64,000 bases of DNA from the NCBI RefSeq assembly GCF_041088075.1, contig NZ_JBGCVY010000014.1, positions 62,001 through 126,000 of the forward strand. Direction: 5' to 3'. The DNA is from Mucilaginibacter_A sp041088075. GTDB lineage: Bacteria > Bacteroidota > Bacteroidia > Sphingobacteriales > Sphingobacteriaceae. Each line of letters opens with the position of its first letter. Position 1 is the stretch's first letter. Shown one piece after another: positions 16,723 through 25,495 of the stretch. The notes under the pieces were generated by a model that was not told the origin of the DNA, made no database searches, and worked only from the letters and a program-made list of their open reading frames with translations. Position numbers and translations under genes: made by a program.

Positions 16723-17562
16723 ATGACAATTAAAACAGAAAATATTTTAAAACTTAATAACGGCGAATTGCAACTTTACAAATTGCATCTTGCCTGTAAG
16801 AGCGGACACGAACAACCTTTGAACGTGTATTTGCAAGGTTGGGACAAGTGGGTTGGCTGGAACGAGTGGCGGCGAAATAAAAACGACTTCAATCGACAAT
16901 ACATTTTCAGTTTAATTCAATTTTATCATGAACCCAATAAGTGGTTATTTGGTGGAATTTTTAGAGTTGTGAAAAGGCTTGAAAATTACGCTGACACTAA
17001 AGTTGGTTATGAACTGGAATTAGTTGATTTACATAAAGAGTTAATTGGACGACTAGTAATTGACTTTTTCCGTTATCAAGGAATGCGTGGACGTTCATAT
17101 TTACTTGAAAGTTATTATAAAGATTTTGTTGTTTCAGAAATTCTTAAAAAACCTTTTGACGGTATTAATTTCCCTGGTTACGAAAATATACATCTTGACT
17201 TTCCAGATTTAGAAACTGTTTTCAAATATCAAAAAAATGACTGGAAAGGCGCTTTGGAAAATGTAAAAGGTGTTTACGTTATCGTTGACAAATCTAACGG
17301 AAAAAAATATGTTGGTTCAGCATACGGTGATTTTGGCATTTGGTCAAGATGGGCTGTTTATATTGGAACAGGACATGGTTTTAATGATGAACTAACAAAA
17401 ATTATTTCAAAGAATGGAATTGATTACGCAAGACAAAATTTCAGATTTAGTTTATTAGAATATCGTTCTATGAGAATAGATGATAACATCATAATTAACC
17501 GTGAATCTTATTGGAAAGAAGTGTTATTAACAAGAGGACAATTTGGATACAACAAAAACTAA
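16723..17562 (+). CDS. GIY-YIG domain protein of unknown function
   Basis: A 279-residue protein. The C-terminal third (~residue 180 on) has a GIY-YIG-type nuclease pattern: KGVYVIVDKSNGKKYVGSAYG, then IWSRWAVYIGTGHGFNDEL, FRFSLLEY and a conserved NRESYWKE (Glu). The first ~180 residues match nothing I recognise. The gene has lower GC than its neighbours and is flanked by conserved housekeeping genes, so it is probably acquired. It carries no motif A or B copy inside. Possible roles include phage defence or a mobile nuclease. Confidence 0.7.
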   Translation: MTIKTENILKLNNGELQLYKLHLACKSGHEQPLNVYLQGWDKWVGWNEWRRNKNDFNRQYIFSLIQFYHEPNKWLFGGIFRVVKRLENYADTKVGYELELVDLHKELIGRLVIDFFRYQGMRGRSYLLESYYKDFVVSEILKKPFDGINFPGYENIHLDFPDLETVFKYQKNDWKGALENVKGVYVIVDKSNGKKYVGSAYGDFGIWSRWAVYIGTGHGFNDELTKIISKNGIDYARQNFRFSLLEYRSMRIDDNIIINRESYWKEVLLTRGQFGYNKN

Positions 17563-17708
17563 ATTACAATTAACGGCATCTTGACGACATAAAAGAAGTC
17601 TGAACCGAAGATTAAATTTTTGATATGATTGGCGTGATTCGAATGAACTTTAGTGCTAAAAACGCCACCTACGTTAATTCCTAAACAGTTTATAACAATA
17701 ACAAAAAT

Positions 17709-19070
17709 ATGTGGTACAATAATATCCTCGAAACCATCGGTAACACGCCGCTGGTGAAATTGAACGTCATCCCGAAAGACATCAAAGCAACGGTTTTGGC
17801 CAAAATCGAAACGACCAATCCAGGTAATTCCATTAAAGACCGGATGGCTTTGAAAATGATTGAAGATGCCGAAAAAAACGGAAAGCTGAAACCGGGAGGG
17901 ACGATTATTGAAGGAACTTCGGGCAATACCGGGATGGGTTTGGCCATTGCGGCCGTGATCAAAGGCTACAAATGTATTTTTACCACCACGGATAAACAAT
18001 CAAAAGAAAAAGTGGATGCGCTGCGGGCTTTTGGTGCCGAAGTGATTGTTTGCCCGACGAATGTTGACCCGGAAGATCCGCGTTCTTACTACTCCGTTTC
18101 AACGCGTTTGGAACGCGAAGTTCCGAATTCCTGGAAGCCAAACCAGTACGATAACCCATCCAATACGCAAGCCAACTACGAGCAAACCGGGCCGGAAATT
18201 TGGGAACAAACCGAAGGGAAAATAACCCATTTAATTGTTGGCGCCGGAACAGGCGGCACGATTTCGGGCGCGGGAAAATATTTGAAAGAGAAAAACCCGG
18301 CCATCCAGGTTTTAGGGATTGATACTTACGGATCCGTTTTTAAAAAATACAAGGAAACCGGGATTTTGGACAAGAACGAAATTTATCCATACATCACTGA
18401 AGGTATTGGAGAAGATTTTTTGCCGAAGAACGTCAACTTCGATGTGATCGATCATTTTGAAAAGGTAAGCGATAAAGACGCCGCGCTGATGACGCGGGAA
18501 ATTGCCCGTAAAGAAGGCATTTTTGCAGGAAATTCTGCCGGTTCTGCGGTGGCTGGTTTGCTGCAAATGAAAGACCGTTTTCAAGAAGGCGATGTGGTGG
18601 TGATTATTTTTCCGGATCATGGTTCGCGCTACATGGGCAAAATGTATAACGAAGACTGGCTGCGCGAACGCGGGTTTTTGAAAGACGAAAAGCTGACGGC
18701 ACGAAGCATCATCGGCAAGCAGGCCGGACAGGAAATTGTAACGATTGACAGTGAAGAAAGTATTTTAAAAGCGATCAACACGATCAAAGCTTTAAATATT
18801 TCTCAAATCCCGGTTACGCAGCACGAAATGATCATCGGCAAAATTACCGAAAGCGATATTTTGGATGCGCTGCTGGAAAATCCGGCTTTAAAATCGCATC
18901 CAGTTAAAGATATTTTGACCACGCCTTTCCCTTTTGTGGATTTGAATACTTCGATTGATAAAATTTCTTCCTTAATTAACAAAGATAACACAGCGGTTTT
19001 GGTGGAAGCTGAAAACGGCAAGTTCAAGATCATTACGCAGTATGATATTATCAATGCGATTTCGGCTTAG
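17709..19070 (+). CDS. Cystathionine beta-synthase (PLP enzyme with CBS pair)
   Basis: A 453-residue protein. Residues 1-~325 form a fold-type II PLP enzyme: NTPLVKLN, TTNPGNSIKDRMA with the PLP lysine, EGTSGNTGMGLA, and GAGTGGTISGAGKYLKE as the phosphate-binding loop. Residues ~340-453 hold two CBS domains (SIIGKQAGQEIVTI onward), usually an adenosyl-ligand regulatory module. It makes cystathionine from serine and homocysteine, or acts as a cysteine synthase; sequence alone does not settle which. Confidence 0.9.
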   Translation: MWYNNILETIGNTPLVKLNVIPKDIKATVLAKIETTNPGNSIKDRMALKMIEDAEKNGKLKPGGTIIEGTSGNTGMGLAIAAVIKGYKCIFTTTDKQSKEKVDALRAFGAEVIVCPTNVDPEDPRSYYSVSTRLEREVPNSWKPNQYDNPSNTQANYEQTGPEIWEQTEGKITHLIVGAGTGGTISGAGKYLKEKNPAIQVLGIDTYGSVFKKYKETGILDKNEIYPYITEGIGEDFLPKNVNFDVIDHFEKVSDKDAALMTREIARKEGIFAGNSAGSAVAGLLQMKDRFQEGDVVVIIFPDHGSRYMGKMYNEDWLRERGFLKDEKLTARSIIGKQAGQEIVTIDSEESILKAINTIKALNISQIPVTQHEMIIGKITESDILDALLENPALKSHPVKDILTTPFPFVDLNTSIDKISSLINKDNTAVLVEAENGKFKIITQYDIINAISA

Positions 19071-19077
19071 TCATACA

Positions 19078-19212
19078 GAATTTATGCCGATAAAAGAAGC
19101 ATCGCCCTTTCACGGATAATGCTTCTTTTACCACCTAAAAATCAGTGTTGTGTAATTGATTGAAATTGTTTTTTCAGAACAATGCTTCTTTTACCACCTA
19201 AAAATTGGTGTG
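19078..19212. repeat. Three motif A copies, head-to-head pair plus solo
   Basis: A + copy (19078-19103) faces a - copy (19119-19148) with a 15-base centre. A second - copy (19182-19212) is the best full-length match to consensus: ATGCTTCTTTTACC, ACC, TAAAAATTGGTGTG. They separate two convergent genes. Confidence 0.85.
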
Positions 19213-19214
19213 TT

Positions 19215-20519
19215 TTAAATGCGTTTGATATCGGCGCCCAAAGCAATCAGGCGTTTATCAATGTGCTGGTAACCGCGTTCTATCTGTTCGATATTGCTGA
19301 TAACCGATTTGCCTTTTGCAGATAAAGCCGCAATCAGCAAAGAAACACCGGCGCGAATATCCGGGGAAGTCATTTCGATGCCGCGTAACTGCACTTTTTT
19401 ATCCAAGCCAATTACGGTGGCACGGTGCGGATCGCAAAGAATAATTTGCGCGCCCATGTCAATCAGTTTATCCACAAAAAACAAACGGCTTTCAAACATT
19501 TTTTGATGGATCAAAACTGAACCTTTGGCTTGCGTAGCAATCACCAAAACAATACTGAGCAAATCGGGCGTAAAACCCGGCCAGGGCGCATCGGCAATGG
19601 TGAGGATGGAACCATCAATAAAAGTATCAATTTCGTAATGTTCTTGTGCGGGAATGTAAATATCGTCTCCGCGCAATTCAAATTGAATGCCTAAACGGGA
19701 AAAAGTATTCGGGATAATGCCCAATTCTTCAAACTGCACATTTTTGATCGTGATTTCTGATTCCGTCATGGCAGCCAGTCCGATAAAAGAACCAATTTCG
19801 ATCATATCCGGCAGCAAGCGATGTTCTGTTCCGCCTAATTGTTCCACGCCTTCGATCGTTAACAGATTGGATTTGATACCGGAGATTTTTGCGCCCATGC
19901 GATTTAGCATTTTGCAGAGTTGCTGCAAATAAGGTTCGCAAGCAGCATTGTAAATCGTCGTGGTTCCTTTCGCTAAAACGGCGGCCATCACCACGTTTGC
20001 CGTTCCGGTTACGGATGCTTCTTCCAACAAAATATCCGTTCCTTGCAAATTGGTGGCATCTACGTCAAAAAACTCGTCGCTGGCACTGTATTCAAAACGG
20101 GCACCTAATTTTTCAAAGCCTAAAAAATGCGTGTCTAAACGTCGGCGGCCAATTTTATCGCCACCAGGTTTTGGGATGGAGGCTTTTCCAAACCGTGCCA
20201 AAAGCGGGCCAACAATCATGATGGAACCTCTTAAACTTCCGCCTTTTTGTTTAAAAGCATCCGATTTAAAAAAATCCTGGTTGATGTCATCGGCTTGAAA
20301 AACGTAAGTATCAGGCGCAGTTTGTTTCACTTTAACACCCATATCACCCAAAAGCTCGATCAGTTTATTCACATCAACAATATTTGGGATGTTGCTGATC
20401 GTAACTTTTTCTTCCGTCAACAGCACGGCCGAAATCACTTGTAAAGCTTCGTTTTTGGCACCTTGGGGTATAATTTCTCCCTTTAAGGGTTTGCCGCCCC
20501 AAATTTCAAATGCGCTCAT
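19215..20519 (-). CDS. murA: UDP-N-acetylglucosamine 1-carboxyvinyltransferase, Asp active-site variant
   Basis: A 434-residue EPSP-synthase fold enzyme for the first committed step of peptidoglycan synthesis, transferring enolpyruvate from PEP to UDP-GlcNAc. The N-terminus GGKPLKGEIIPQGAKNEAL carries the catalytic Lys/Asn motif. At the active-site loop the residue equivalent to E. coli Cys115 is Asp121 (PGGDKIGRRRLDTH). Asp at this place is a known cause of intrinsic fosfomycin resistance. A DUF4290 gene lies just upstream, a usual Bacteroidota arrangement. Confidence 0.95.
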   Translation of the reverse strand: MSAFEIWGGKPLKGEIIPQGAKNEALQVISAVLLTEEKVTISNIPNIVDVNKLIELLGDMGVKVKQTAPDTYVFQADDINQDFFKSDAFKQKGGSLRGSIMIVGPLLARFGKASIPKPGGDKIGRRRLDTHFLGFEKLGARFEYSASDEFFDVDATNLQGTDILLEEASVTGTANVVMAAVLAKGTTTIYNAACEPYLQQLCKMLNRMGAKISGIKSNLLTIEGVEQLGGTEHRLLPDMIEIGSFIGLAAMTESEITIKNVQFEELGIIPNTFSRLGIQFELRGDDIYIPAQEHYEIDTFIDGSILTIADAPWPGFTPDLLSIVLVIATQAKGSVLIHQKMFESRLFFVDKLIDMGAQIILCDPHRATVIGLDKKVQLRGIEMTSPDIRAGVSLLIAALSAKGKSVISNIEQIERGYQHIDKRLIALGADIKRI

Positions 20520-20522
20520 AGG

Positions 20523-20550
20523 TTAATTTTTGCCCGGTAAAAGAAGCATC
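20523..20550 (+). repeat. Motif A copy between murA and the DUF4290 gene
   Basis: TTAATTTTTGCCC, then GGTAAAAGAAGCATC. It fills the 29-base gap between the two minus-strand genes and overlaps the DUF4290 stop region. Confidence 0.8.
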
Positions 20551-21256
20551 AGAATTTTCTGCCGGGATTATTATTGTTGGTTCGGTTTCGGTTGTTGTTG
20601 TTTTGCGCGTGCCGCGGATTGTTGTTGTTATTTTGGCGGCCTTTGTTGTTTTGGTTGTTGTTGGTTCCGCCGCGCGGACGATTTGTATTTTGCGCAACCG
20701 GCGTACGGTATTCCACCCGGTTTAGGTTGATGTTTTCTTCCAACTGCAAGGCACCTCTTGATAAAATTTTTAGATCATTTAAAATGGTTTCATCGGCAAC
20801 AGAATCCTTGTTCCAGGTTACGTAAGCCATTTTCATAAAGTTGGCAATGGCCTGAACCATGTGTTTCCGGCGCGGTTCGTCTTCAATTGTTTTGGCTTTT
20901 TCGATCATCAGTTCAATCGTTTTGCCATAATGTTTAAAGCTGATTTTGTCCTGAGGATATTTTAAAGGCGCCGGTTTAAAGTGGATCATTTCCGGCGTAG
21001 GTTTCGGATAAGGCGAATCCACATCAATCTTAAAATCGGAAATGATGTTGAGGTGATCCCACAATTTGTGCTTAAAATCGGCAACATCGCGCAAGTGCGG
21101 GTTTAAAAACCCCATCAAATCAATCACCACCTGCGCGTATCGGTTGCGTTCTTCCTTGGTGGGCAGCGCAACAATGTATTTAACCATGTTCTGCACGTTG
21201 CGGCCGTACTCAGAAAGAATTAATTTGTTGCGGGAAGTATTATAATCAAAATTCAT
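20549..21256 (-). CDS. DUF4290 domain-containing protein
   Basis: A 235-residue cytoplasmic protein. Residues 1-~175 are well conserved in character (MNFDYNTSRNKLILSEYGRN, then LWDHLNIISDFKIDVDSPYP) and match what I know as DUF4290, found beside murA in Bacteroidota. The last ~50 residues are a low-complexity Asn/Arg/Gly tail that may bind nucleic acid. The function is unknown; linkage to murA suggests an envelope role, which is inference. Confidence 0.75.
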   Translation of the reverse strand: MNFDYNTSRNKLILSEYGRNVQNMVKYIVALPTKEERNRYAQVVIDLMGFLNPHLRDVADFKHKLWDHLNIISDFKIDVDSPYPKPTPEMIHFKPAPLKYPQDKISFKHYGKTIELMIEKAKTIEDEPRRKHMVQAIANFMKMAYVTWNKDSVADETILNDLKILSRGALQLEENINLNRVEYRTPVAQNTNRPRGGTNNNQNNKGRQNNNNNPRHAQNNNNRNRTNNNNPGRKF

Positions 21257-21276
21257 GTTTCAATATTAAACAGGTA

Positions 21277-21345
21277 ATTACCTTCTTTTATACGGAAGGA
21301 TTTGTATTTAAAGCGTGAATATACTTTAAATAGTATAAAAGAAGC
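21277..21345. repeat. Degenerate motif A pair between uvrD and DUF4290 genes
   Basis: TACCTTCTTTTATACGG at ~21278 and GTATAAAAGAAGCTATTC at ~21331 form a weak inverted pair. Both have lost part of the head sequence. Confidence 0.4.
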
Positions 21346-23618
21346 TATTCTACAATGCGAAGTTTGGCAAATTTAAGCAACAATTGCTTTTGGCCAAGCT
21401 CTTTAAAAAATATTGTTGCTTTTATATCAGGTTTGTTGCCCTCCAGGTTGATGACTTTGCCGAAACCAAAACGCTCGTGCTCCACTTCCATGCCAACTTG
21501 CAGTTTGTTCATGTCAGAAGGCGCGAAACCCGGCGTTGGCACATGTGCTTTGGCCAAAACAGAAGTGGTTTTAACGCTTGTAGTAGCCGGTTTTGGTTTG
21601 GAGAAAGCATCTTTATTCCGACCGGAAGATTGCTCGTCATCAAAAAACGGATTGCCGCTTCCTGCCGGTTTAGCACTGTAATCCAGTTCCAGGAATTTGG
21701 CATCTATTTCATCTAAAAACCGGCTTGGTTCACAATTGATCAACGTGCCAAATTTAAACCGCGAAGTTGCGTAACTTAAAGTCAGTTTATGTTCTGTACG
21801 CGTTACGCCAACGTAAAACAAGCGGCGTTCTTCCTCTAAATCTGTTCTCGAATTTAACGATAATTGCGAAGGAAAAAGGTTTTCTTCCAACCCAACTACA
21901 AAAACATGCGGAAATTCCAACCCTTTTGAAGAATGTATCGTCATCATCGAAACCGTATCTGCATTGGTATTTTTGTCGTTATCGTCGTTGGTGAGCAAGG
22001 CAATGTCCTGCAAAAATACATCCAGCGTTTTTTCTTCGATGTCTTCCCGTTCCGAAAACTCTTTGATACCGTTCAACAATTCCTGGATATTTTCGTGGCG
22101 GTTTAAACCTTCTACCGATTTATCTTCATACAAATCCTTCAACAAACCTGAATGTTGGGCGATATGCAAAGCCGCATCGTAAGCCGTCATGGTTTGGGTG
22201 ATGACCTGAAAACTTTGGATCATCGTTACAAAATTGTTTACGGTAGAAGCCGTTTTGCCGTCCAGATATTTGCCCGGCTCGGTCAATGCTTCCCATAAAC
22301 TCACCTGATGCTGGTTGGCGCTTACAATTAAACGGTCAATCGTGGTATCGCCGATGCCTCTTTTAGGGTAATTGATGACGCGTTTTAAAGCGGCTTCATC
22401 GTGCGGATTATAAGTCATGCGGAAATAAGCAATTAGATCCTTGATTTCTTTACGCTGATAAAAAGACAAACCGCCATAAATTTTGTAAGGAATATTGAGC
22501 TTACGCAATGCTTCTTCCATTGCCCTCGATTGTGCGTTGGTTCGATATAAAATGGCAAAATCTTTCCAGCGTAAACCTTTGCCCGCGTGTTCCTGATGGA
22601 TGGCTTCGGCAACCATTTTGCCTTCTTCGTTATCGCTGAAGGCACGCATCACTTTTATTTTATCGCCATGCTCTTTCTCCGAATAAACTGTTTTTTTAAG
22701 CTGGTCTTTGTTATTGGCGATGATGCTGTTGGCAACGTTTACAATGTTTTGGGTTGATCGGTAGTTTTGCTCCAGTTTGAAAACATTTAAATCCGGATAA
22801 TCTTTTTCAAAGTTTAAAATGTTCTGGATGTTGGCGCCGCGAAAAGCATAAATACTTTGTGCGTCATCGCCAACCACACAAATATTTTCGTTGATGGCGG
22901 CCAATTTTTTCACGATCAGGTATTGCGAATAATTGGTGTCCTGATACTCGTCCACCATCAAATATTTAAACTTGTTTTGGTATTTGTACAGTACTTCCGG
23001 GTTTTTCTTGAGAAGTTCGTTGGTTTTGAAAAGCAGATCGTCAAAATCCATCGCGCCGGCGCGGAAACAACGAACTGCATACGTTTCGTAAATTTTGCCC
23101 AATTGTCCGCGGCCGCCCGAAAAATCATCCGCCTGGATCTGGTCGTTCTGCTGGTATTCCTGCCACGAAATCAAATTGTTTTTGGCAGCAGAAATACGGT
23201 TATAAACGAAGTTGGCACTGTACAGCTTATCGTCCAGGTTCATTTCTTTCAAAATGGCACGCAGCAAACTCTTGCTGTCGTCGGTATCGTAAATGGTGAA
23301 GTTGGAAGGATAACCGATTTTATCAGCCTCAACACGCAGCAATTTGGCAAACACGGAATGGAAAGTGCCCATCCAAATATTTTTTGCTTCTGTGCCAACT
23401 ACGGCTACAATCCGGTCGCGCATTTCTCGCGCGGCTTTGTTGGTAAAAGTTAAAACCAAAATGTTAAAAGCATCAACACCTTTGCGGATTAGGTGCGCCA
23501 CCCGATATGTAATCACGCGTGTTTTGCCCGAACCGGCACCAGCAATAATCATCACCGGCCCTTTTACACATTCTACCGCTGCCCGTTGCGAAGGGTTTAG
23601 CCCTTGTAAATATTCCAA
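21345..23618 (-). CDS. ATP-dependent 3'-5' DNA helicase, UvrD/PcrA family
   Basis: A 757-residue superfamily 1A helicase acting in repair and replication-fork maintenance. Motif Q and I are LNPSQRAAVECV and IIAGAGSGKTRVITYR; motif II is MVDEYQDTNYSQY; motif III is VVGDDAQSIYAFRGA; motif IV is LEQNYRST; motif V is TIHSSKGLEFPHVFV; motif VI is EERRLFYVGVTRTEHKL. The C-terminal Tudor-like PcrA tail is visible (GMEVEHERFGFGKVINLEG). The length is normal. Confidence 0.95.
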   Translation of the reverse strand: MEYLQGLNPSQRAAVECVKGPVMIIAGAGSGKTRVITYRVAHLIRKGVDAFNILVLTFTNKAAREMRDRIVAVVGTEAKNIWMGTFHSVFAKLLRVEADKIGYPSNFTIYDTDDSKSLLRAILKEMNLDDKLYSANFVYNRISAAKNNLISWQEYQQNDQIQADDFSGGRGQLGKIYETYAVRCFRAGAMDFDDLLFKTNELLKKNPEVLYKYQNKFKYLMVDEYQDTNYSQYLIVKKLAAINENICVVGDDAQSIYAFRGANIQNILNFEKDYPDLNVFKLEQNYRSTQNIVNVANSIIANNKDQLKKTVYSEKEHGDKIKVMRAFSDNEEGKMVAEAIHQEHAGKGLRWKDFAILYRTNAQSRAMEEALRKLNIPYKIYGGLSFYQRKEIKDLIAYFRMTYNPHDEAALKRVINYPKRGIGDTTIDRLIVSANQHQVSLWEALTEPGKYLDGKTASTVNNFVTMIQSFQVITQTMTAYDAALHIAQHSGLLKDLYEDKSVEGLNRHENIQELLNGIKEFSEREDIEEKTLDVFLQDIALLTNDDNDKNTNADTVSMMTIHSSKGLEFPHVFVVGLEENLFPSQLSLNSRTDLEEERRLFYVGVTRTEHKLTLSYATSRFKFGTLINCEPSRFLDEIDAKFLELDYSAKPAGSGNPFFDDEQSSGRNKDAFSKPKPATTSVKTTSVLAKAHVPTPGFAPSDMNKLQVGMEVEHERFGFGKVINLEGNKPDIKATIFFKELGQKQLLLKFAKLRIVE

Positions 23619-23677
23619 AACGTTCTCCTCTTAGTTGAAATGCAAAATTAAAAATCCTAAGCTGAGTTAGCGCAGCA

Positions 23678-23705
23678 ATGCTTCTTTTATCTGCCTAAAT
23701 TTATT
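23678..23705 (+). repeat. Motif A copy overlapping the stop of the TPR-HisKA gene
   Basis: CAATGCTTCTTTTATCTG, then CCTAAATTTATTC on the plus strand. The stop codon of the minus-strand gene (23701-23703) is in its tail. Confidence 0.75.
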
Positions 23706-25152
23706 CTTTCGGGTTTGGCTCAACGCTTTCGTTCAACATTTTACTCATGCTGATGATTTCGTCATCAATATTAAAAACACATTTTTTTATCAATTCAATA
23801 CATTCATCCTTGTTGATCAGGTTGTTTTCCTGAATGTAAACGATGCCTTTTAAAGTAGCGATCGGGCCGCGGATTTCGTGTGATAAATGCAAGGAATAAT
23901 CAGAAAGGCGTTTGTTTTTGACCTTTAAATCCTGTGTCCGCGCTTCGATAATATTTTCTAAATTATGATTGACGCGGTCCAAGTCTTCTTTTTTTCTGGA
24001 AACTTCCTGGTTCAACCGGGTGAGTTCCTTGTTGTTTTTATTTGTTCTTTTAACGTTGATCACCAGTAAAAAAACCAGGGCAAATAACAAAGCTGCCACC
24101 GTTGTGCTCGCCCAAAATAACGTAGTTGCATATTTTTGCCGGGCGATAATACGTTCGTTTTTCGTCCTGTTTTCCAACTGGTCAAACAGATCCGAAGCAA
24201 GGGTAATCCTGTTAGAAAATGATTGACGGTAATAAGCACTGTCTTGCGTATAATTTTGTTTGAGATAACCTAATGCGGCTTGGTAATTTTTCCTTTTGTA
24301 TTCTAACTGGTAAAACGCATAATTATAATCATTTTGTAAATCCCTATTGTTTAAGGATTTAGCATATTCAAGACCATTTTTTAATGCTTCTTTTGCCTGC
24401 TCAAATTTATTTTGGTTAAGATATACGTTTGTCAAAGCTAATTCTATGCTGGCAATTGTATAGTTCATATCTCTCACCTTTGCTTTTGTAAGCGCCTCAT
24501 TAAGTACGTTTTCTGCACTTTGGTATTGTTTTAAACCATTATAAGCTTCTCCCATATCCTGCAGGCATTGGATGATTAATTCCTGATTACCTAATTGCTG
24601 GAACAAATTCATACTAATTTGAAATTTTTCTAAAGCTGACTTAAATTTTTTTTTCTTACTTTGAATAAGGCCAATGTTTACATATAATGATGCAATTTCC
24701 GGTTTAGCATTAAACTTTTTTGCAACCAAAAGGGATTTGTTGTAATACTCTAAAGCTTTGTTATAATCATTAGGTGAATAAAGATTACCAATATTGTTGT
24801 AAACTTTGCCTATCCCTTTAAGATTATTGTTTTGTTCAAAATACGAAATCGCTTCTAAATATTTATCCAAAGCTTCATCGTATTTACTTAAATAGGATTG
24901 TCCAATCCCTATTACACGGCATGCTTCTCCCTGGCCGTTTAAATAGTTTAATTTTTTAGACAGATTAAATGCTGTTGTTGCATATTTAATAGTTTGTTCA
25001 GGATCCTTTAAACGGTAATTATAAGCCAGTTTGTTTATAGAATCTACATCATGCTGCAATGCTGGCCCTCCAACAGGTTGCCATAATGCAAAAGTTGTGC
25101 TTTTAAACAGGAGCAGCATCAACGCATTAGTAATTAAAGCTTTAAGCATCAT
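23701..25152 (-). CDS. TPR sensor protein with HisKA domain but no ATPase domain
   Basis: A 483-residue membrane protein. A signal peptide is followed by about seven TPR units (residues ~35-310; for example LNGQGEACRVIGIGQSYL, KGIGKVYNNIGNLYS), one membrane helix (~350-372), a coiled coil (~378-412), and a HisKA-like helix pair with the H-box SLHLSHEIRGPIATLKG (His425). The protein ends 58 residues after this histidine, before any N, G1 or G2 box, so it cannot bind ATP as a normal histidine kinase. It could be a truncated kinase or a phosphotransfer/dominant partner. No response regulator is adjacent. Confidence 0.8.
   Translation of the reverse strand: MMLKALITNALMLLLFKSTTFALWQPVGGPALQHDVDSINKLAYNYRLKDPEQTIKYATTAFNLSKKLNYLNGQGEACRVIGIGQSYLSKYDEALDKYLEAISYFEQNNNLKGIGKVYNNIGNLYSPNDYNKALEYYNKSLLVAKKFNAKPEIASLYVNIGLIQSKKKKFKSALEKFQISMNLFQQLGNQELIIQCLQDMGEAYNGLKQYQSAENVLNEALTKAKVRDMNYTIASIELALTNVYLNQNKFEQAKEALKNGLEYAKSLNNRDLQNDYNYAFYQLEYKRKNYQAALGYLKQNYTQDSAYYRQSFSNRITLASDLFDQLENRTKNERIIARQKYATTLFWASTTVAALLFALVFLLVINVKRTNKNNKELTRLNQEVSRKKEDLDRVNHNLENIIEARTQDLKVKNKRLSDYSLHLSHEIRGPIATLKGIVYIQENNLINKDECIELIKKCVFNIDDEIISMSKMLNESVEPNPKE
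24384..24409 (-). repeat. Motif A core inside the TPR gene
   Basis: ATGCTTCTTTTGCC, then TGCTCAAATTTA. It encodes KFEQAKEALK in a TPR helix and may be coincidence. Confidence 0.35.
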
Positions 25153-25290
25153 GCTGTACGGGTTTTAATAGAAGTAAAGCTATTTTTTCAGATTAAAAAA
25201 AGAGGTTAATTGTTATAAAAGTTTTACCACGTAACCTCAGCTATAAATTTAACGTAAACCGGCATGAAAACCTATTAAAGTTTAAAAAAA

Positions 25291-25443
25291 ATGAAAAAAT
25301 TAGCACTATTAGTAGTTGCTGTGGCAACGCTTTGTACCGTATCTTGCAAAAAAGAAAATGTGAACCCGGAAACCCATTTGGTTAAAAAAGAATTTATGAA
25401 AAGCGGTGGCGGGGATAAAAGGCCAAGTGGAACTATGGATTAA
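25291..25443 (+). CDS. Small lipoprotein of unknown function
   Basis: A 50-residue ORF, MKKLALLVVAVATLCTVSCKKE followed by a short polar tail rich in Gly/Lys. The lipobox-like TVSC directly before KKE predicts lipidation at Cys19, leaving a mature peptide of ~32 residues. It is divergent from the TPR-HisKA gene, with a start 138 bases from it. Nothing similar is recognised. Support is the textbook lipoprotein signal and a good ATG context. Confidence 0.6.
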   Translation: MKKLALLVVAVATLCTVSCKKENVNPETHLVKKEFMKSGGGDKRPSGTMD

Positions 25444-25495
25444 CTGATAATTATAATTAGCAAATATGGCAAAAATTATACAACAAACAGTTTTT

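Noticed and set aside
17587..17600. CATAAAAGAAGTC after the GIY-YIG gene as motif A
   Set aside because: The head is incomplete (GTC instead of CAT) and no flank is visible.
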